This document shows, piece after piece, positions 31,050 to 39,097 of a stretch of DNA of 42,759 nt. Origin of the DNA: Bacteroidales bacterium. GTDB taxonomy: Bacteria; Bacteroidota; Bacteroidia; Bacteroidales; UBA932. The notes below the pieces were generated by a model that saw only the letters and a list, made by a program, of their open reading frames with translations, was not told where the DNA came from and made no database searches. The number at the start of each line of letters is the position of its first letter. Position 1 is the stretch's first letter. The DNA lies in contig JAFZIN010000026.1 of the NCBI GenBank assembly GCA_017554305.1, positions 1 through 42,759 on the forward strand, given 5' to 3'. The position numbers and the translations under genes are program-made.

Positions 31050-33599
31050 ATGGGGAGCTTTGAGCACGTGATACTCAACGATATTGCTGTTGAGCATCTC
31101 TTTGAGGATCAACTCAGTACCTGGCCGCTGTGCAAGGAGAACTATGAAGCTCTCAGAGATGTCAAGTGGAGAAGTATCCCCATATCAACGAACCCGGACG
31201 GCAGCCCTCTGACAGTTCTGGCTCAGTTTAATCCTGCAAGAATTGTCTCTTCCAACGCTAAGGTGGATGCAAAAACCATCCGCAACCGTCAATGCTTTTT
31301 CTGCAAGGAGGGAAGACCTGCAGAGCAAAAAGGGATTTCATTTAGGGGTGTGACCACAGACTATATAGTTCAGGTCAACCCCTATCCTATTTTTAAGAGA
31401 CATCTTGTAATTCAGAGCACTACACACTCCCGTCAGGAGCTGGATTCTACCCGTATGGCAGATATGCTCTCTCTGGCAAAGACTCTGAAGAACTTTGTTC
31501 TGTTCTACAATGGCCCCAACAGCGGAGCCTCTGTTCCGGATCACTTTCATTTTCAGGCGGGTGAGAAGGGGATAATGCCTCTTCAGGTCTCCTTTGACAA
31601 GATTGCAAAGGATGAACTTTTGCGCCGCGGCCCTGATATTCAAAGAAGTACGGAAGAGAAGGTTCCTGCCCGCATAAGTGAAAACTATTTAAGGATATAC
31701 CACGTGAACGGTTATTGCAGGGGTTGTTTTGTGGTAGATGCTGCAAACAAGAAGGTTCTGATTTCTGCCATTGGAAAGATATACTCTCTGCTCTCTGCTC
31801 TTACCGGCAGGGGAAACGGAAGGTTTGATCCGGATGATGTGGTTTCCTCTGAGAGCAAGCACTTTAGTGAGGGTGGTAAGTGGGAGCCAATGATGAATGT
31901 TCTTTGCTGGTGGGAGGATGGAATATGGAGGTGCGCTCTCTTTGCAAGGGGGCAGCTCCGTCCGAACTGCTTTTACAAAGAGGGAGAGGATAGGCTGCTG
32001 ATTGCAACGGCCAGCGTGGAGATGAGCGGAATCTTTATAGTTCCGCGCCAGCAGGACTTTGACCGTCTTACCGGGGATGATATTTGCAAGATGTATGATG
32101 ATGTTACAATATCCTCAGAGATAGAGGAAAAACTAATGAGAAAAATGAGAAAACAACCTCAAGTGAGCGTGGGTATAATGCACGCAGACAAGATTGATTT
32201 TACCTTCAACAACGAGTACCGCCTCATTGAAAAGGACGGCATTAATAACGCAAAGGGAAAAGTTTATACAGGCAACCTCTCCGTTTCTTTGGGAAGCAAG
32301 CCGGGCACTTTGCTTCTGGATGGACAGGAGTGCACGGAACTCCTCTTTGAACCTGCAGATAAACAGGGACTTGGAACTTTCTGGCTCAGAGATGTTGTCA
32401 TTGGCGTGAACTTCCATTGGGAGAGAAAAGAGGACCAGATGTTTGAAGGATGTCTGAAGTTTATTGTTGAGCACGGAAAGTGCTGCGCCATAAATATTTT
32501 GGGCGTGGAGGATTACCTTACCAGCGTAATATCTTCTGAGATGAGCGCTAAAGCATCTGAGAAACTCCTTAAGGCTCACGCAGTTATATCCAGGAGCTGG
32601 TTGCTTGCACAGATGGAACATTCAGAGAAGGTTAAGCAGCCTTCCACCTCAAGATTCTTTAACGAGAAGGAGGAGTGCGAGGAACTGGTTAAGTGGTATG
32701 ACAAAGATGACCACACAAACTTTGATGTATGCGCAGATGATCATTGCCAAAGATATCAGGGACTTACAAGGGCTTCTACAGAGACCGTAAAGAAGGCTAT
32801 TGAGCAGACTTGGGGAGAGATTCTCTCATACGAGGGTCATATCTGTGACGCCCGTTTCTACAAATGCTGCGGCGGAATGTTGGAGGAATTTGAGAACGCC
32901 TGGGAAGATACACACTATGATTATCTGGAAGTTGTAAGAGATACGGAAGAGAGTGTACAGACAGAAGTTGAATGCAGAGCAGAGGCCGAGAAGAGTAATG
33001 ATCCTTCTAAGATGCGTTACGGAAAAGATGCGGCAACCATTTTGGATCTTACGGTTGAAGAGCATGCCGAGGCCTGGATACTCTCCTCACCTCCTGCACT
33101 TTGCAACACCAAAGATAATGAGATTTTAAGTCAGGTACTTAACAACTATGACCAGGAGACCGTTAACTTCTACCGCTGGAAAGAGACCTACACTCAGGAG
33201 GAGATTTCAAAACTTGTAAGAGAGAAGAGCGGTGAAGATTTTGGAGAAATTGTAAATCTCATTCCGCTTACAAGAGGAACCAGCGGCAGACTCACACGCC
33301 TTAAAGTTGTGGGAACAAAGAAGAGTCTGATAGTTGGTAAGGAGTTGGAAATCAGAAGGATTCTCTCTCCGTCACACCTTTACAGTTCTGCATTCATTGT
33401 AAGAAGATATGATGATAAAGGAGAGTTGATGGGAACTTCTAATGCCGTTCCTGCAAAGATTGAACTCATTGGTGCAGGATGGGGACACGGAGTTGGACTC
33501 TGCCAGATTGGTGCAGCGGTTATGGGTGCCAAGGGTTACGAGTATGACGCAATCCTCTACCACTATTATCCTAATGCTGAGATAGTTAAAAAATATTAA
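31050..33599 (+). CDS. HIT/GalT-like (DUF4922) nucleotidyltransferase fused to SpoIID/LytB domain
   Basis: An 849-aa two-part protein. Residues 1 to about 360 resemble the DUF4922 group, related to GalT and GDP-galactose phosphorylase: QVNPYPIFKRHLVIQS, then SGASVPDHFHFQ with the HxHxQ nucleotidyl-transfer motif (about 165-169). Residues about 370-849 are a SpoIID/LytB domain: GVEDYLTSVISSEMS (about 485-499) holds the Glu expected to be catalytic in SpoIID, and the C-terminus has GWGHGVGLCQIGA (about 810). SpoIID proteins cut peptide-free glycan strands, yet this protein has no signal peptide or membrane segment. The order in the operon, before an AmpG-like carrier and NamZ, argues for muropeptide metabolism (inference). 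The domain boundary is approximate. Confidence 0.82.
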   Translation: MGSFEHVILNDIAVEHLFEDQLSTWPLCKENYEALRDVKWRSIPISTNPDGSPLTVLAQFNPARIVSSNAKVDAKTIRNRQCFFCKEGRPAEQKGISFRGVTTDYIVQVNPYPIFKRHLVIQSTTHSRQELDSTRMADMLSLAKTLKNFVLFYNGPNSGASVPDHFHFQAGEKGIMPLQVSFDKIAKDELLRRGPDIQRSTEEKVPARISENYLRIYHVNGYCRGCFVVDAANKKVLISAIGKIYSLLSALTGRGNGRFDPDDVVSSESKHFSEGGKWEPMMNVLCWWEDGIWRCALFARGQLRPNCFYKEGEDRLLIATASVEMSGIFIVPRQQDFDRLTGDDICKMYDDVTISSEIEEKLMRKMRKQPQVSVGIMHADKIDFTFNNEYRLIEKDGINNAKGKVYTGNLSVSLGSKPGTLLLDGQECTELLFEPADKQGLGTFWLRDVVIGVNFHWERKEDQMFEGCLKFIVEHGKCCAINILGVEDYLTSVISSEMSAKASEKLLKAHAVISRSWLLAQMEHSEKVKQPSTSRFFNEKEECEELVKWYDKDDHTNFDVCADDHCQRYQGLTRASTETVKKAIEQTWGEILSYEGHICDARFYKCCGGMLEEFENAWEDTHYDYLEVVRDTEESVQTEVECRAEAEKSNDPSKMRYGKDAATILDLTVEEHAEAWILSSPPALCNTKDNEILSQVLNNYDQETVNFYRWKETYTQEEISKLVREKSGEDFGEIVNLIPLTRGTSGRLTRLKVVGTKKSLIVGKELEIRRILSPSHLYSSAFIVRRYDDKGELMGTSNAVPAKIELIGAGWGHGVGLCQIGAAVMGAKGYEYDAILYHYYPNAEIVKKY

Positions 33600-33610
33600 A
33601 ATATAAAGTT

Positions 33611-35008
33611 ATGTCTGAGGAATTAAAAAATGTTGCTCCTTCAGTTAAGAAGGAGACCAAGAGGAATCCTTGGCTTTGGGTGCCTACGCTCTACTTTGCA
33701 GAGGGTATTCCTTACTTCATTGTGAATACAATATCTGTTCTGATGTTCACCAACCTTGGTGTGCCGAACGATCAGATGGCAAGATTCACTTCACTCTTGT
33801 ATCTGCCTTGGCTGCTGAAGTTTATATGGAGTCCGTTTGTAGATATTGTAAAGACAAAGAGATGGTGGATTTTACTTATGCAGATAATTATTTCCGCATC
33901 ATTTGTTCTGCTTGCTCTCACTCTTCCACATCCCGATGCGCAGACCATTGCGGCTAAAGGAACGAGCATAAGTCTCTTCTACACAACCCTTATCATATTC
34001 CTTATCACCGCCTTTGCTTCTGCTACTCACGATATTGCAGCGGATGGATTCTATATGCTTGCACTTCCGCAGAGCCAGCAGAGCGCCTTTGTGGGAATCA
34101 GAAGTACCTTCTACAGAATCTCTTCCGTGTTCGGACAGGGCGTATTGGTATTCATTGCAGGTCTGTTGGAGAAGAGGGGAGATATTCCTATGGCTTGGGT
34201 TTGGACAATGGTTATAACCGCTGTAGTATTCGGAATAGTAACGCTTTACCACACCTTTGCAATTCCTCGTTCATTGAATGACAAACCAAACATTCAGTTG
34301 GATGAGAACGGAAAACCAAAGGGCATCTGGTCTGATTTTGGACGCTCATTTGCAACCTTCTTTAAGAAGCCTCTGGTATGGTTGGGTATTGCTTTCATGC
34401 TCCTTTACAGATTGCCGGAAGCCTTTCTGATTAAGATGATTATGCCGTTCCTCAAAGATCCTAGAGAGGAGACAATGAGAGTTCTTGACGGCGGAAAAGA
34501 GGCACTCTTTGGCGGCGGACTGGGACTTCCAACAGAGACTATTGGTCTGGCATACGGCACAATAGGAGTGATTGCACTTTTGGCCGGCGGAATTCTGGGA
34601 GGTATCCTTATCTCCCGCTGGGGTCTTAAAAAATCTCTCTGGCCTATGGCTGCCTGCATGATTCTCCCTTGCCTTACTTTCTGCTATCTTGCTATTTTCC
34701 AGCCTACTAATGTAATTGCAATTATCATCGCGATAGCTATTGAGCAGTTTGGTTACGGCTTTGGCTTTACGGCCTACATGCTCTTTATGATGTACCTCTC
34801 AGAGGGAGACTTTAAGACATCCCACTATGCAATCTGTACTGCCTTTATGGCGGCAAGTATGATGATTCCAGGCTTCTTTGCAGGTGACCTTCAGATGGCT
34901 GTGGGATATAAGACATTCTTCTGGATTGTAGTGCTTTGCGGAGTTGCAACTGTTTTGGTTACAATACTTGCAAAGAGAAAGGTAGACGCTTCTTACGGTA
35001 AGAAATAA
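33611..35008 (+). CDS. MFS transporter, AmpG-like
   Basis: A 465-aa inner-membrane transporter with about 12 hydrophobic segments. The start LYFAEGIPYFIVNTISVLMF and the loop KFIWSPFVDI are typical of the AmpG/acetyl-CoA-transporter branch of MFS, whose bacterial members import anhydro-muropeptides or MurNAc-type sugars. A long glycine-rich loop (GGKEALFGGGLGLPTETIG) lies near residues 295-315. It starts 11 nt after the HIT::SpoIID gene and is followed by NamZ 32 nt on. A role in bringing in the MurNAc sugars released by NamZ is the natural reading (inference); the substrate is unproven. Confidence 0.85.
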   Translation: MSEELKNVAPSVKKETKRNPWLWVPTLYFAEGIPYFIVNTISVLMFTNLGVPNDQMARFTSLLYLPWLLKFIWSPFVDIVKTKRWWILLMQIIISASFVLLALTLPHPDAQTIAAKGTSISLFYTTLIIFLITAFASATHDIAADGFYMLALPQSQQSAFVGIRSTFYRISSVFGQGVLVFIAGLLEKRGDIPMAWVWTMVITAVVFGIVTLYHTFAIPRSLNDKPNIQLDENGKPKGIWSDFGRSFATFFKKPLVWLGIAFMLLYRLPEAFLIKMIMPFLKDPREETMRVLDGGKEALFGGGLGLPTETIGLAYGTIGVIALLAGGILGGILISRWGLKKSLWPMAACMILPCLTFCYLAIFQPTNVIAIIIAIAIEQFGYGFGFTAYMLFMMYLSEGDFKTSHYAICTAFMAASMMIPGFFAGDLQMAVGYKTFFWIVVLCGVATVLVTILAKRKVDASYGKK

Positions 35009-35040
35009 TCGCTGAGGAAAAAGTTTAAAAATCAGATAAA

Positions 35041-36297
35041 ATGAAAAAGTTATTCTCAATAATACTGATACTTGCACTTGCCTCTCCAATGATTTGGGCA
35101 CAGCATAAGTGCAGTAAAAACGTGAAGGTTAAGCCGGGCGTTGAGGTTCTCAGAGACGGTGGTTTCAAAGAGCTTCAGGGAAAGAGAGTTGGTCTTCTTA
35201 CCAACCCTACAGGAGTAGATTCCGAGCTCAACTCAACCATAGATATTCTCAACAATGCCAAGGGAGTACGCCTGGTTGCACTCTACGCTCCGGAGCACGG
35301 AGTAAGAGGGGACATTTATGCAGGCGCTGCCGTTAAGGATGCAAAGGATTCAGCAACAGGACTTCCTGTATTCTCAGTTTTTGGAAAGAACCGCAAACCT
35401 TCTCCTGAGTTCCTTAAGGATGTGGATGCTGTGGTCTTTGATATTCAGGATATTGGCTGCCGTTCATACACATTTGTAAGTTCAATGGGACTTATGATGG
35501 AGGCTTGTGCAGAGGCGGGCAAAGAGTTCATAGTTTTGGACCGTCCTAATCCTCTGGGCGGAGAGAGAGTTGAGGGAAACCTTGTAGAAGACGGCTTCTA
35601 TTCATTTGTGAGCCAGTTCAAAATCCCTTATCTCTACGGACTTACGCTGGGCGAACTTGCAAAGATGCTCAACGGAGAGAAGATGCTTAAGAACGGAGTT
35701 CAGTGCAATCTTACAGTTATCCCAATGGAGGGTTGGCACCGCAACATGACATACGATGACACCCGTCTGCCTTGGTTGCTCCCTTCTCCTCACATTCCAC
35801 AGACTGCCAATGCTTATTACTACCCTGTAAGCGGCATTATGGGAGAGCTTGGATATATCTCAGAGGGAGTGGGTTACACCCTTCCGTTCCAACTCTTTGT
35901 TGCCGAGTGGATAGACGGTAAGGCTCTCTGTGAGAGAATGAACGCGCTCAACCTTCCGGGTATACGTTTCCGTCCAATCTATGTTACTCCGTACTACGGT
36001 TCCAAGAAGGGACTCTACTGCAGCGGAGTTCAGACCATTATAACGGATTACTCCAAGGCTCGTCTTACAGAGGTGCAGTTCCTTGTTATGCAGGAACTTG
36101 CTGTGATGTATCCAGACAAGAAAACCTTTGAGAACTGTAACAAGGGCCGTTTCAGAATGTTTGACATTGTGTGCGGTTCTGACTACATCCGCAAGACCTT
36201 CTCTGAGACCTACACCTGGGCCAGCATTAAGGAGTTCTTTGAGAAGGATGAGGCTGCTTTTAAGGAGAAGAGCAAGCCGTACTACCTGTATAAATAA
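35041..36297 (+). CDS. namZ: Exo-beta-N-acetylmuramidase NamZ (DUF1343)
   Basis: A 418-aa exported enzyme with signal peptide MKKLFSIILILALASPMIWA. DUF1343/YbbC proteins, including B. subtilis NamZ, release MurNAc from the non-reducing ends of peptidoglycan strands. Family segments present: GKRVGLLTNPTGVD, YAPEHGVRGD, DAVVFDIQDIGCRSYTFVSS, VLDRPNPLGG, LPWLLPSPHIPQ, and SEGVGYTLPFQL. The periplasmic location matches cutting of the cell's own wall fragments or of scavenged peptidoglycan. Last gene of the operon that starts at 29601; a long hairpin element rather than a T-run terminator follows. Confidence 0.92.
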   Translation: MKKLFSIILILALASPMIWAQHKCSKNVKVKPGVEVLRDGGFKELQGKRVGLLTNPTGVDSELNSTIDILNNAKGVRLVALYAPEHGVRGDIYAGAAVKDAKDSATGLPVFSVFGKNRKPSPEFLKDVDAVVFDIQDIGCRSYTFVSSMGLMMEACAEAGKEFIVLDRPNPLGGERVEGNLVEDGFYSFVSQFKIPYLYGLTLGELAKMLNGEKMLKNGVQCNLTVIPMEGWHRNMTYDDTRLPWLLPSPHIPQTANAYYYPVSGIMGELGYISEGVGYTLPFQLFVAEWIDGKALCERMNALNLPGIRFRPIYVTPYYGSKKGLYCSGVQTIITDYSKARLTEVQFLVMQELAVMYPDKKTFENCNKGRFRMFDIVCGSDYIRKTFSETYTWASIKEFFEKDEAAFKEKSKPYYLYK

Positions 36298-36330
36298 ACT
36301 TTTTACGGAACTCACATTTCCCGAGGAAGA

Positions 36331-36464
36331 AGAGGGGCTGTTACCACTCCCAAATAGCCTGTGGCCGCCCATGGCCTCATGAATGGGTGCCCGGCTTGCC
36401 CGGGCGGGATGGAGCGAAGCGCTAGCGGAGCGGAAGGCTATGGGAGTGGGTAATAGACCCCTCT
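36331..36464. repeat. 134-nt GC-rich element forming a 28-bp imperfect hairpin
   Basis: Four helical blocks close it: AGAGGGG/CCCCTCT (36331-36337 with 36458-36464), CTGTTA/TAATAG (36338-36343 with 36451-36456), CCACTCCC/GGGAGTGG (36344-36351 with 36442-36449) and ATAGCCT/AGGCTAT (36354-36360 with 36435-36441). Only single bulges interrupt the stem. The 74-nt interior holds GGCC/GGCC, GCCCGG/CCGGGC and CGCTAGCG palindromes. There is no T-run, no ORF and no known RNA family that I recognise. It may be a MITE/REP-type repeat or a structured RNA. Confidence 0.6.
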
Positions 36465-36483
36465 CAGTATTGTGAGGTGTTTA

Positions 36484-36522
36484 TGGGTGAATAGGGGCTG
36501 TTTGTGGGTGAATAGGGCTGTT
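36484..36522. repeat. Two tandem copies of a 21-nt sequence
   Basis: TGGGTGAATAGGGGCTGTT (36484-36502) is repeated as TGGGTGAATAGGGCTGTT (36505-36522) with one G deleted. Next to it TTAATAC-AAA-GTATTAA (36543-36559) is a 7-bp inverted repeat just before the following gene. The rest of 36298-36578 has no ORF. Confidence 0.55.
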
Positions 36523-36578
36523 GGCAGGGAGTTTGCTATCCCTTAATACAAAGTATTAACCCTCAAAAACTAATAATT

Positions 36579-37745
36579 ATGAGAACTAACAGACTTTACA
36601 ATGCATTAGTTGCAATAGTTGCAGCCGCATTTATGGTATCTACTGCCACTGAGGCAGTTGCACAGTCCTCAACTAGGAAGAGTCCTTCCGGTGGATCTGC
36701 TACAATGAAAGCTGCTCCTTCTCAGAAGAAGATGACTCCGGCTCCGGACCGCAATCAGTCTTCAGGTAACAGAGGGAACGTTTCAAATACCAGAGGAACT
36801 TCATCTCAAAACAGAGGAACATCATCTCAGAACAGGGATGTCAATAAAGGCCGTAATTACAGTGACCACATGGGTAACGTAAGAACCCAGAGCGGCATTA
36901 ACGTTAACCGCCCAAACAATGATAACCGTAACAACGGTAATCACAATAACGGCAACGTAACCAACAACCGTCCGGGAGGCGGCAACGTAAACCGTCCTGG
37001 CAACGACAACCGCAACATTGTAAACCGCCCGGGTAATGACAACCACAACAAAGGCAACGTTGACCGCAAGGATGACAACCGTAAAGAAGTTCGTCCTGGA
37101 AATGACATCCGTAAGGAGAAAGTGAACCGCCCTGAGGACCGCCGTCCTACCTACAGGGCTCCAAAAGACGGACACGATGCTCACAAAGTTCACAAGGATC
37201 CTACTCCAAAGTATGACCGCAACAACCCTAACCGTCACCTTGGTTATACTCCATTCCGCGATGGCCGCACAATCCATCGTCCGGCACCGGTTCACGTATA
37301 CTACGATTACGGACGTTACTACAGGGTTCTTCCAAAGCACCACTATCACATCTCCATTGCAGGGCTTCTGCTCTACTTCTGGGACGGAGTTTGGTACAAT
37401 TACTCTGGCGGCGTATACGGAGTTCACAGACCTCCTGTAGGAACCGTAATCCCAATCTCTTACATCTCATCTTCACTCTACCCTGTAGATTTTGAATATG
37501 AGCCTGTAGGATACAGAAGAAACTATTACGTAGATTCTTACGCAAACTTCTACATCCAGGTTAACAGCTACGAACTTAAAGTTGTTGACGCACCGGAGGG
37601 AGCAATACTCTACGATATGCCAAGTGACTACACAGTTGTTCTGCACCACGGCCGTACATATTACAGAGTTGGAAGTTCTATCTTTGAATATGTTTACACC
37701 AACGCTAACAGCTGGTACTTCAGAGCAGTAGGCATTTACAGGTAA
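36579..37745 (+). CDS. Secreted protein with Asn/Arg/Pro-rich linker, function unknown
   Basis: A 388-aa exported protein with a signal peptide (cleavage near AVAQ, residue 29). Residues about 35-190 are disordered and compositionally biased: first Ser/Gln-rich repeats (GTSSQNRGTSSQNR), then many N-R-P-G-N-D-N-R units. The C-terminal part (about 225-388) is a tyrosine-rich beta domain with HYHISIAGLLLYFWDGVWY, a pattern like the DUF6515 proteins of Bacteroidota (recollection, not verified). The linker suggests a surface-anchored or envelope-spanning domain. It is a single-gene unit with a good terminator; no TAnnTTTG box is seen upstream. Confidence 0.75.
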   Translation: MRTNRLYNALVAIVAAAFMVSTATEAVAQSSTRKSPSGGSATMKAAPSQKKMTPAPDRNQSSGNRGNVSNTRGTSSQNRGTSSQNRDVNKGRNYSDHMGNVRTQSGINVNRPNNDNRNNGNHNNGNVTNNRPGGGNVNRPGNDNRNIVNRPGNDNHNKGNVDRKDDNRKEVRPGNDIRKEKVNRPEDRRPTYRAPKDGHDAHKVHKDPTPKYDRNNPNRHLGYTPFRDGRTIHRPAPVHVYYDYGRYYRVLPKHHYHISIAGLLLYFWDGVWYNYSGGVYGVHRPPVGTVIPISYISSSLYPVDFEYEPVGYRRNYYVDSYANFYIQVNSYELKVVDAPEGAILYDMPSDYTVVLHHGRTYYRVGSSIFEYVYTNANSWYFRAVGIYR

Positions 37746-37778
37746 GCGAGAAAGCTGAACGTGTCAGCATAATAAAAT

Positions 37779-37812
37779 GAGGATGACCAAAAAGTTGGCC
37801 ATCCTCTTTTTA
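37779..37812. terminator. Terminator between the secreted protein gene and convergent pepT
   Basis: GAGGATGACCAA (37779-37790) and TTGGCCATCCTC (37795-37806) pair with one mismatch and are followed by TTTTTAC. It carries the same GGATGACC core as the terminators at 7140 and 10213. Confidence 0.82.
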
Positions 37813-37861
37813 CTATAAAACCATCCCATTTCTTTTGTGCCGTTGCGGGCCGGGTGCCCGG

Positions 37862-39097
37862 TTATGCCTGAGCTATGTTCAGGATTACCTGCACGGCTTT
37901 CTCCATACTCTCCACAGGTACATACTCCAGTTTGCCGTGGAAGTTTAATCCTCCGGCAAAGATGTTAGGGCATGGAAGGCCTCTGAATGAGAGCATTGCA
38001 CCGTCTGTGCCGCCTCTGATTGGCTGAATCTTTGGTTTAACTCCAGCCTTCTTCATAGCATCTATTGCTCTCTGAACAATGTGATACTGAGGCTCTACAA
38101 TCTTGCGCATATTGTAGTACTGATCCTTAACGGTAATCTTTACAACGCCTCTGCCGTACTTTCTGTCCATTTTGTTCTGTATGCTGGTAAAGAGCTTCTT
38201 ACGGCGGTTGAAGATTATGCTGTCATGATCTCTTATGATGATATTTGCAGTTGCGTTCTCAACGGTTCCGTTAATACCAACAACGTGGAAGAATCCCTGA
38301 TACTTGCAGGTGTGTTCCGGTCTCTCCTTTGGAGGAAGCATTGCAAGAACTTCATTAACTACAATAATTGCATTAATCATTTTGTTCTTTGCATAGCCCG
38401 GATGGATGTTGCAACCCTGTACCTCAATCTTTGCTGAGGCAGCGTTAAAGTTCTCAAACTCAAGCTCTCCAACTGCTCCGCCGTCCATGGTGTAGGCAAA
38501 GTCTGCACCAAAATCTTTAACGGAGAAGTTCTCTACTCCTCTGCCTACCTCCTCATCGGGAGTAAAAGCAATCTTTATTGTACCGTGCTTGAATTCGGGA
38601 TGATTGACCATATATTCAGCAGCGCACATTATCTCTGCAACGCCCGCCTTGTCATCTGCACCAAGCAGAGTGGTGCCGTCTGTAGTAATAAGAGTCTGTC
38701 CCTTATACTCCTTAAGTTCAGGGAATTGCTCAACAGAGAGTCTTACCTTCTTTGCTTTGTTGAGAATAATATCTTTACCGTTGTAGTTTGGAATAATCTG
38801 TGGTTTGATATCTTTTCCTTCTGCATCCGGAGCGGTATCTACGTGAGCAATGAATCCAATAACAGGAGCCTTCTTTCCCTTTGGAAGGTTGGAGGGAACG
38901 GTTGCCATAAGCACGCCCTTAGAAGTAGTTTTAACTTTAATCTTAAGTGCTTTCAACTCATTGGCCAGCAGGTTAATAAGATCCAACTGGCGGGCGGTGG
39001 AAGGTGCGCACTCAGCCTCAGGATCTGAGGTTGTCCAAACACCTACATATCTCAAAAATTTTTCTTGAACTTTTTCCATATCTATATTTTTATTCAT
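37862..39097 (-). CDS. pepT: Peptidase T (aminotripeptidase)
   Basis: Removes the N-terminal residue from tripeptides in the cytoplasm. It is 411 aa, normal for the M20B family. Zinc-site motifs: GFIAHVDTAPD (His85, Asp87), LGADDKAG (near 148), TPDEEVGRG (Glu182/Glu183), and PIRGGTDGAMLS late in the protein; FAGGLNFHGKLEYVP closes the second metal site. The gene overlaps the 3' end of the OPT transporter gene by 8 nt, so peptide uptake and tripeptide cleavage are coupled. The second Met (39079) is a possible alternative start. Confidence 0.95.
   Translation of the reverse strand: MNKNIDMEKVQEKFLRYVGVWTTSDPEAECAPSTARQLDLINLLANELKALKIKVKTTSKGVLMATVPSNLPKGKKAPVIGFIAHVDTAPDAEGKDIKPQIIPNYNGKDIILNKAKKVRLSVEQFPELKEYKGQTLITTDGTTLLGADDKAGVAEIMCAAEYMVNHPEFKHGTIKIAFTPDEEVGRGVENFSVKDFGADFAYTMDGGAVGELEFENFNAASAKIEVQGCNIHPGYAKNKMINAIIVVNEVLAMLPPKERPEHTCKYQGFFHVVGINGTVENATANIIIRDHDSIIFNRRKKLFTSIQNKMDRKYGRGVVKITVKDQYYNMRKIVEPQYHIVQRAIDAMKKAGVKPKIQPIRGGTDGAMLSFRGLPCPNIFAGGLNFHGKLEYVPVESMEKAVQVILNIAQA

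Noticed and set aside
36331-36464. Reading the long hairpin after namZ as 6S RNA or as a plain terminator
   Set aside because: No T-run for a terminator, and the nearly continuous GC-rich stem lacks the large central bubble of 6S RNA.
36784-36870. CRISPR-like repeats
   Set aside because: The repeats are in-frame codon repeats of a low-complexity protein (GTSSQNR units) with no regular spacer pattern; no cas genes are present.
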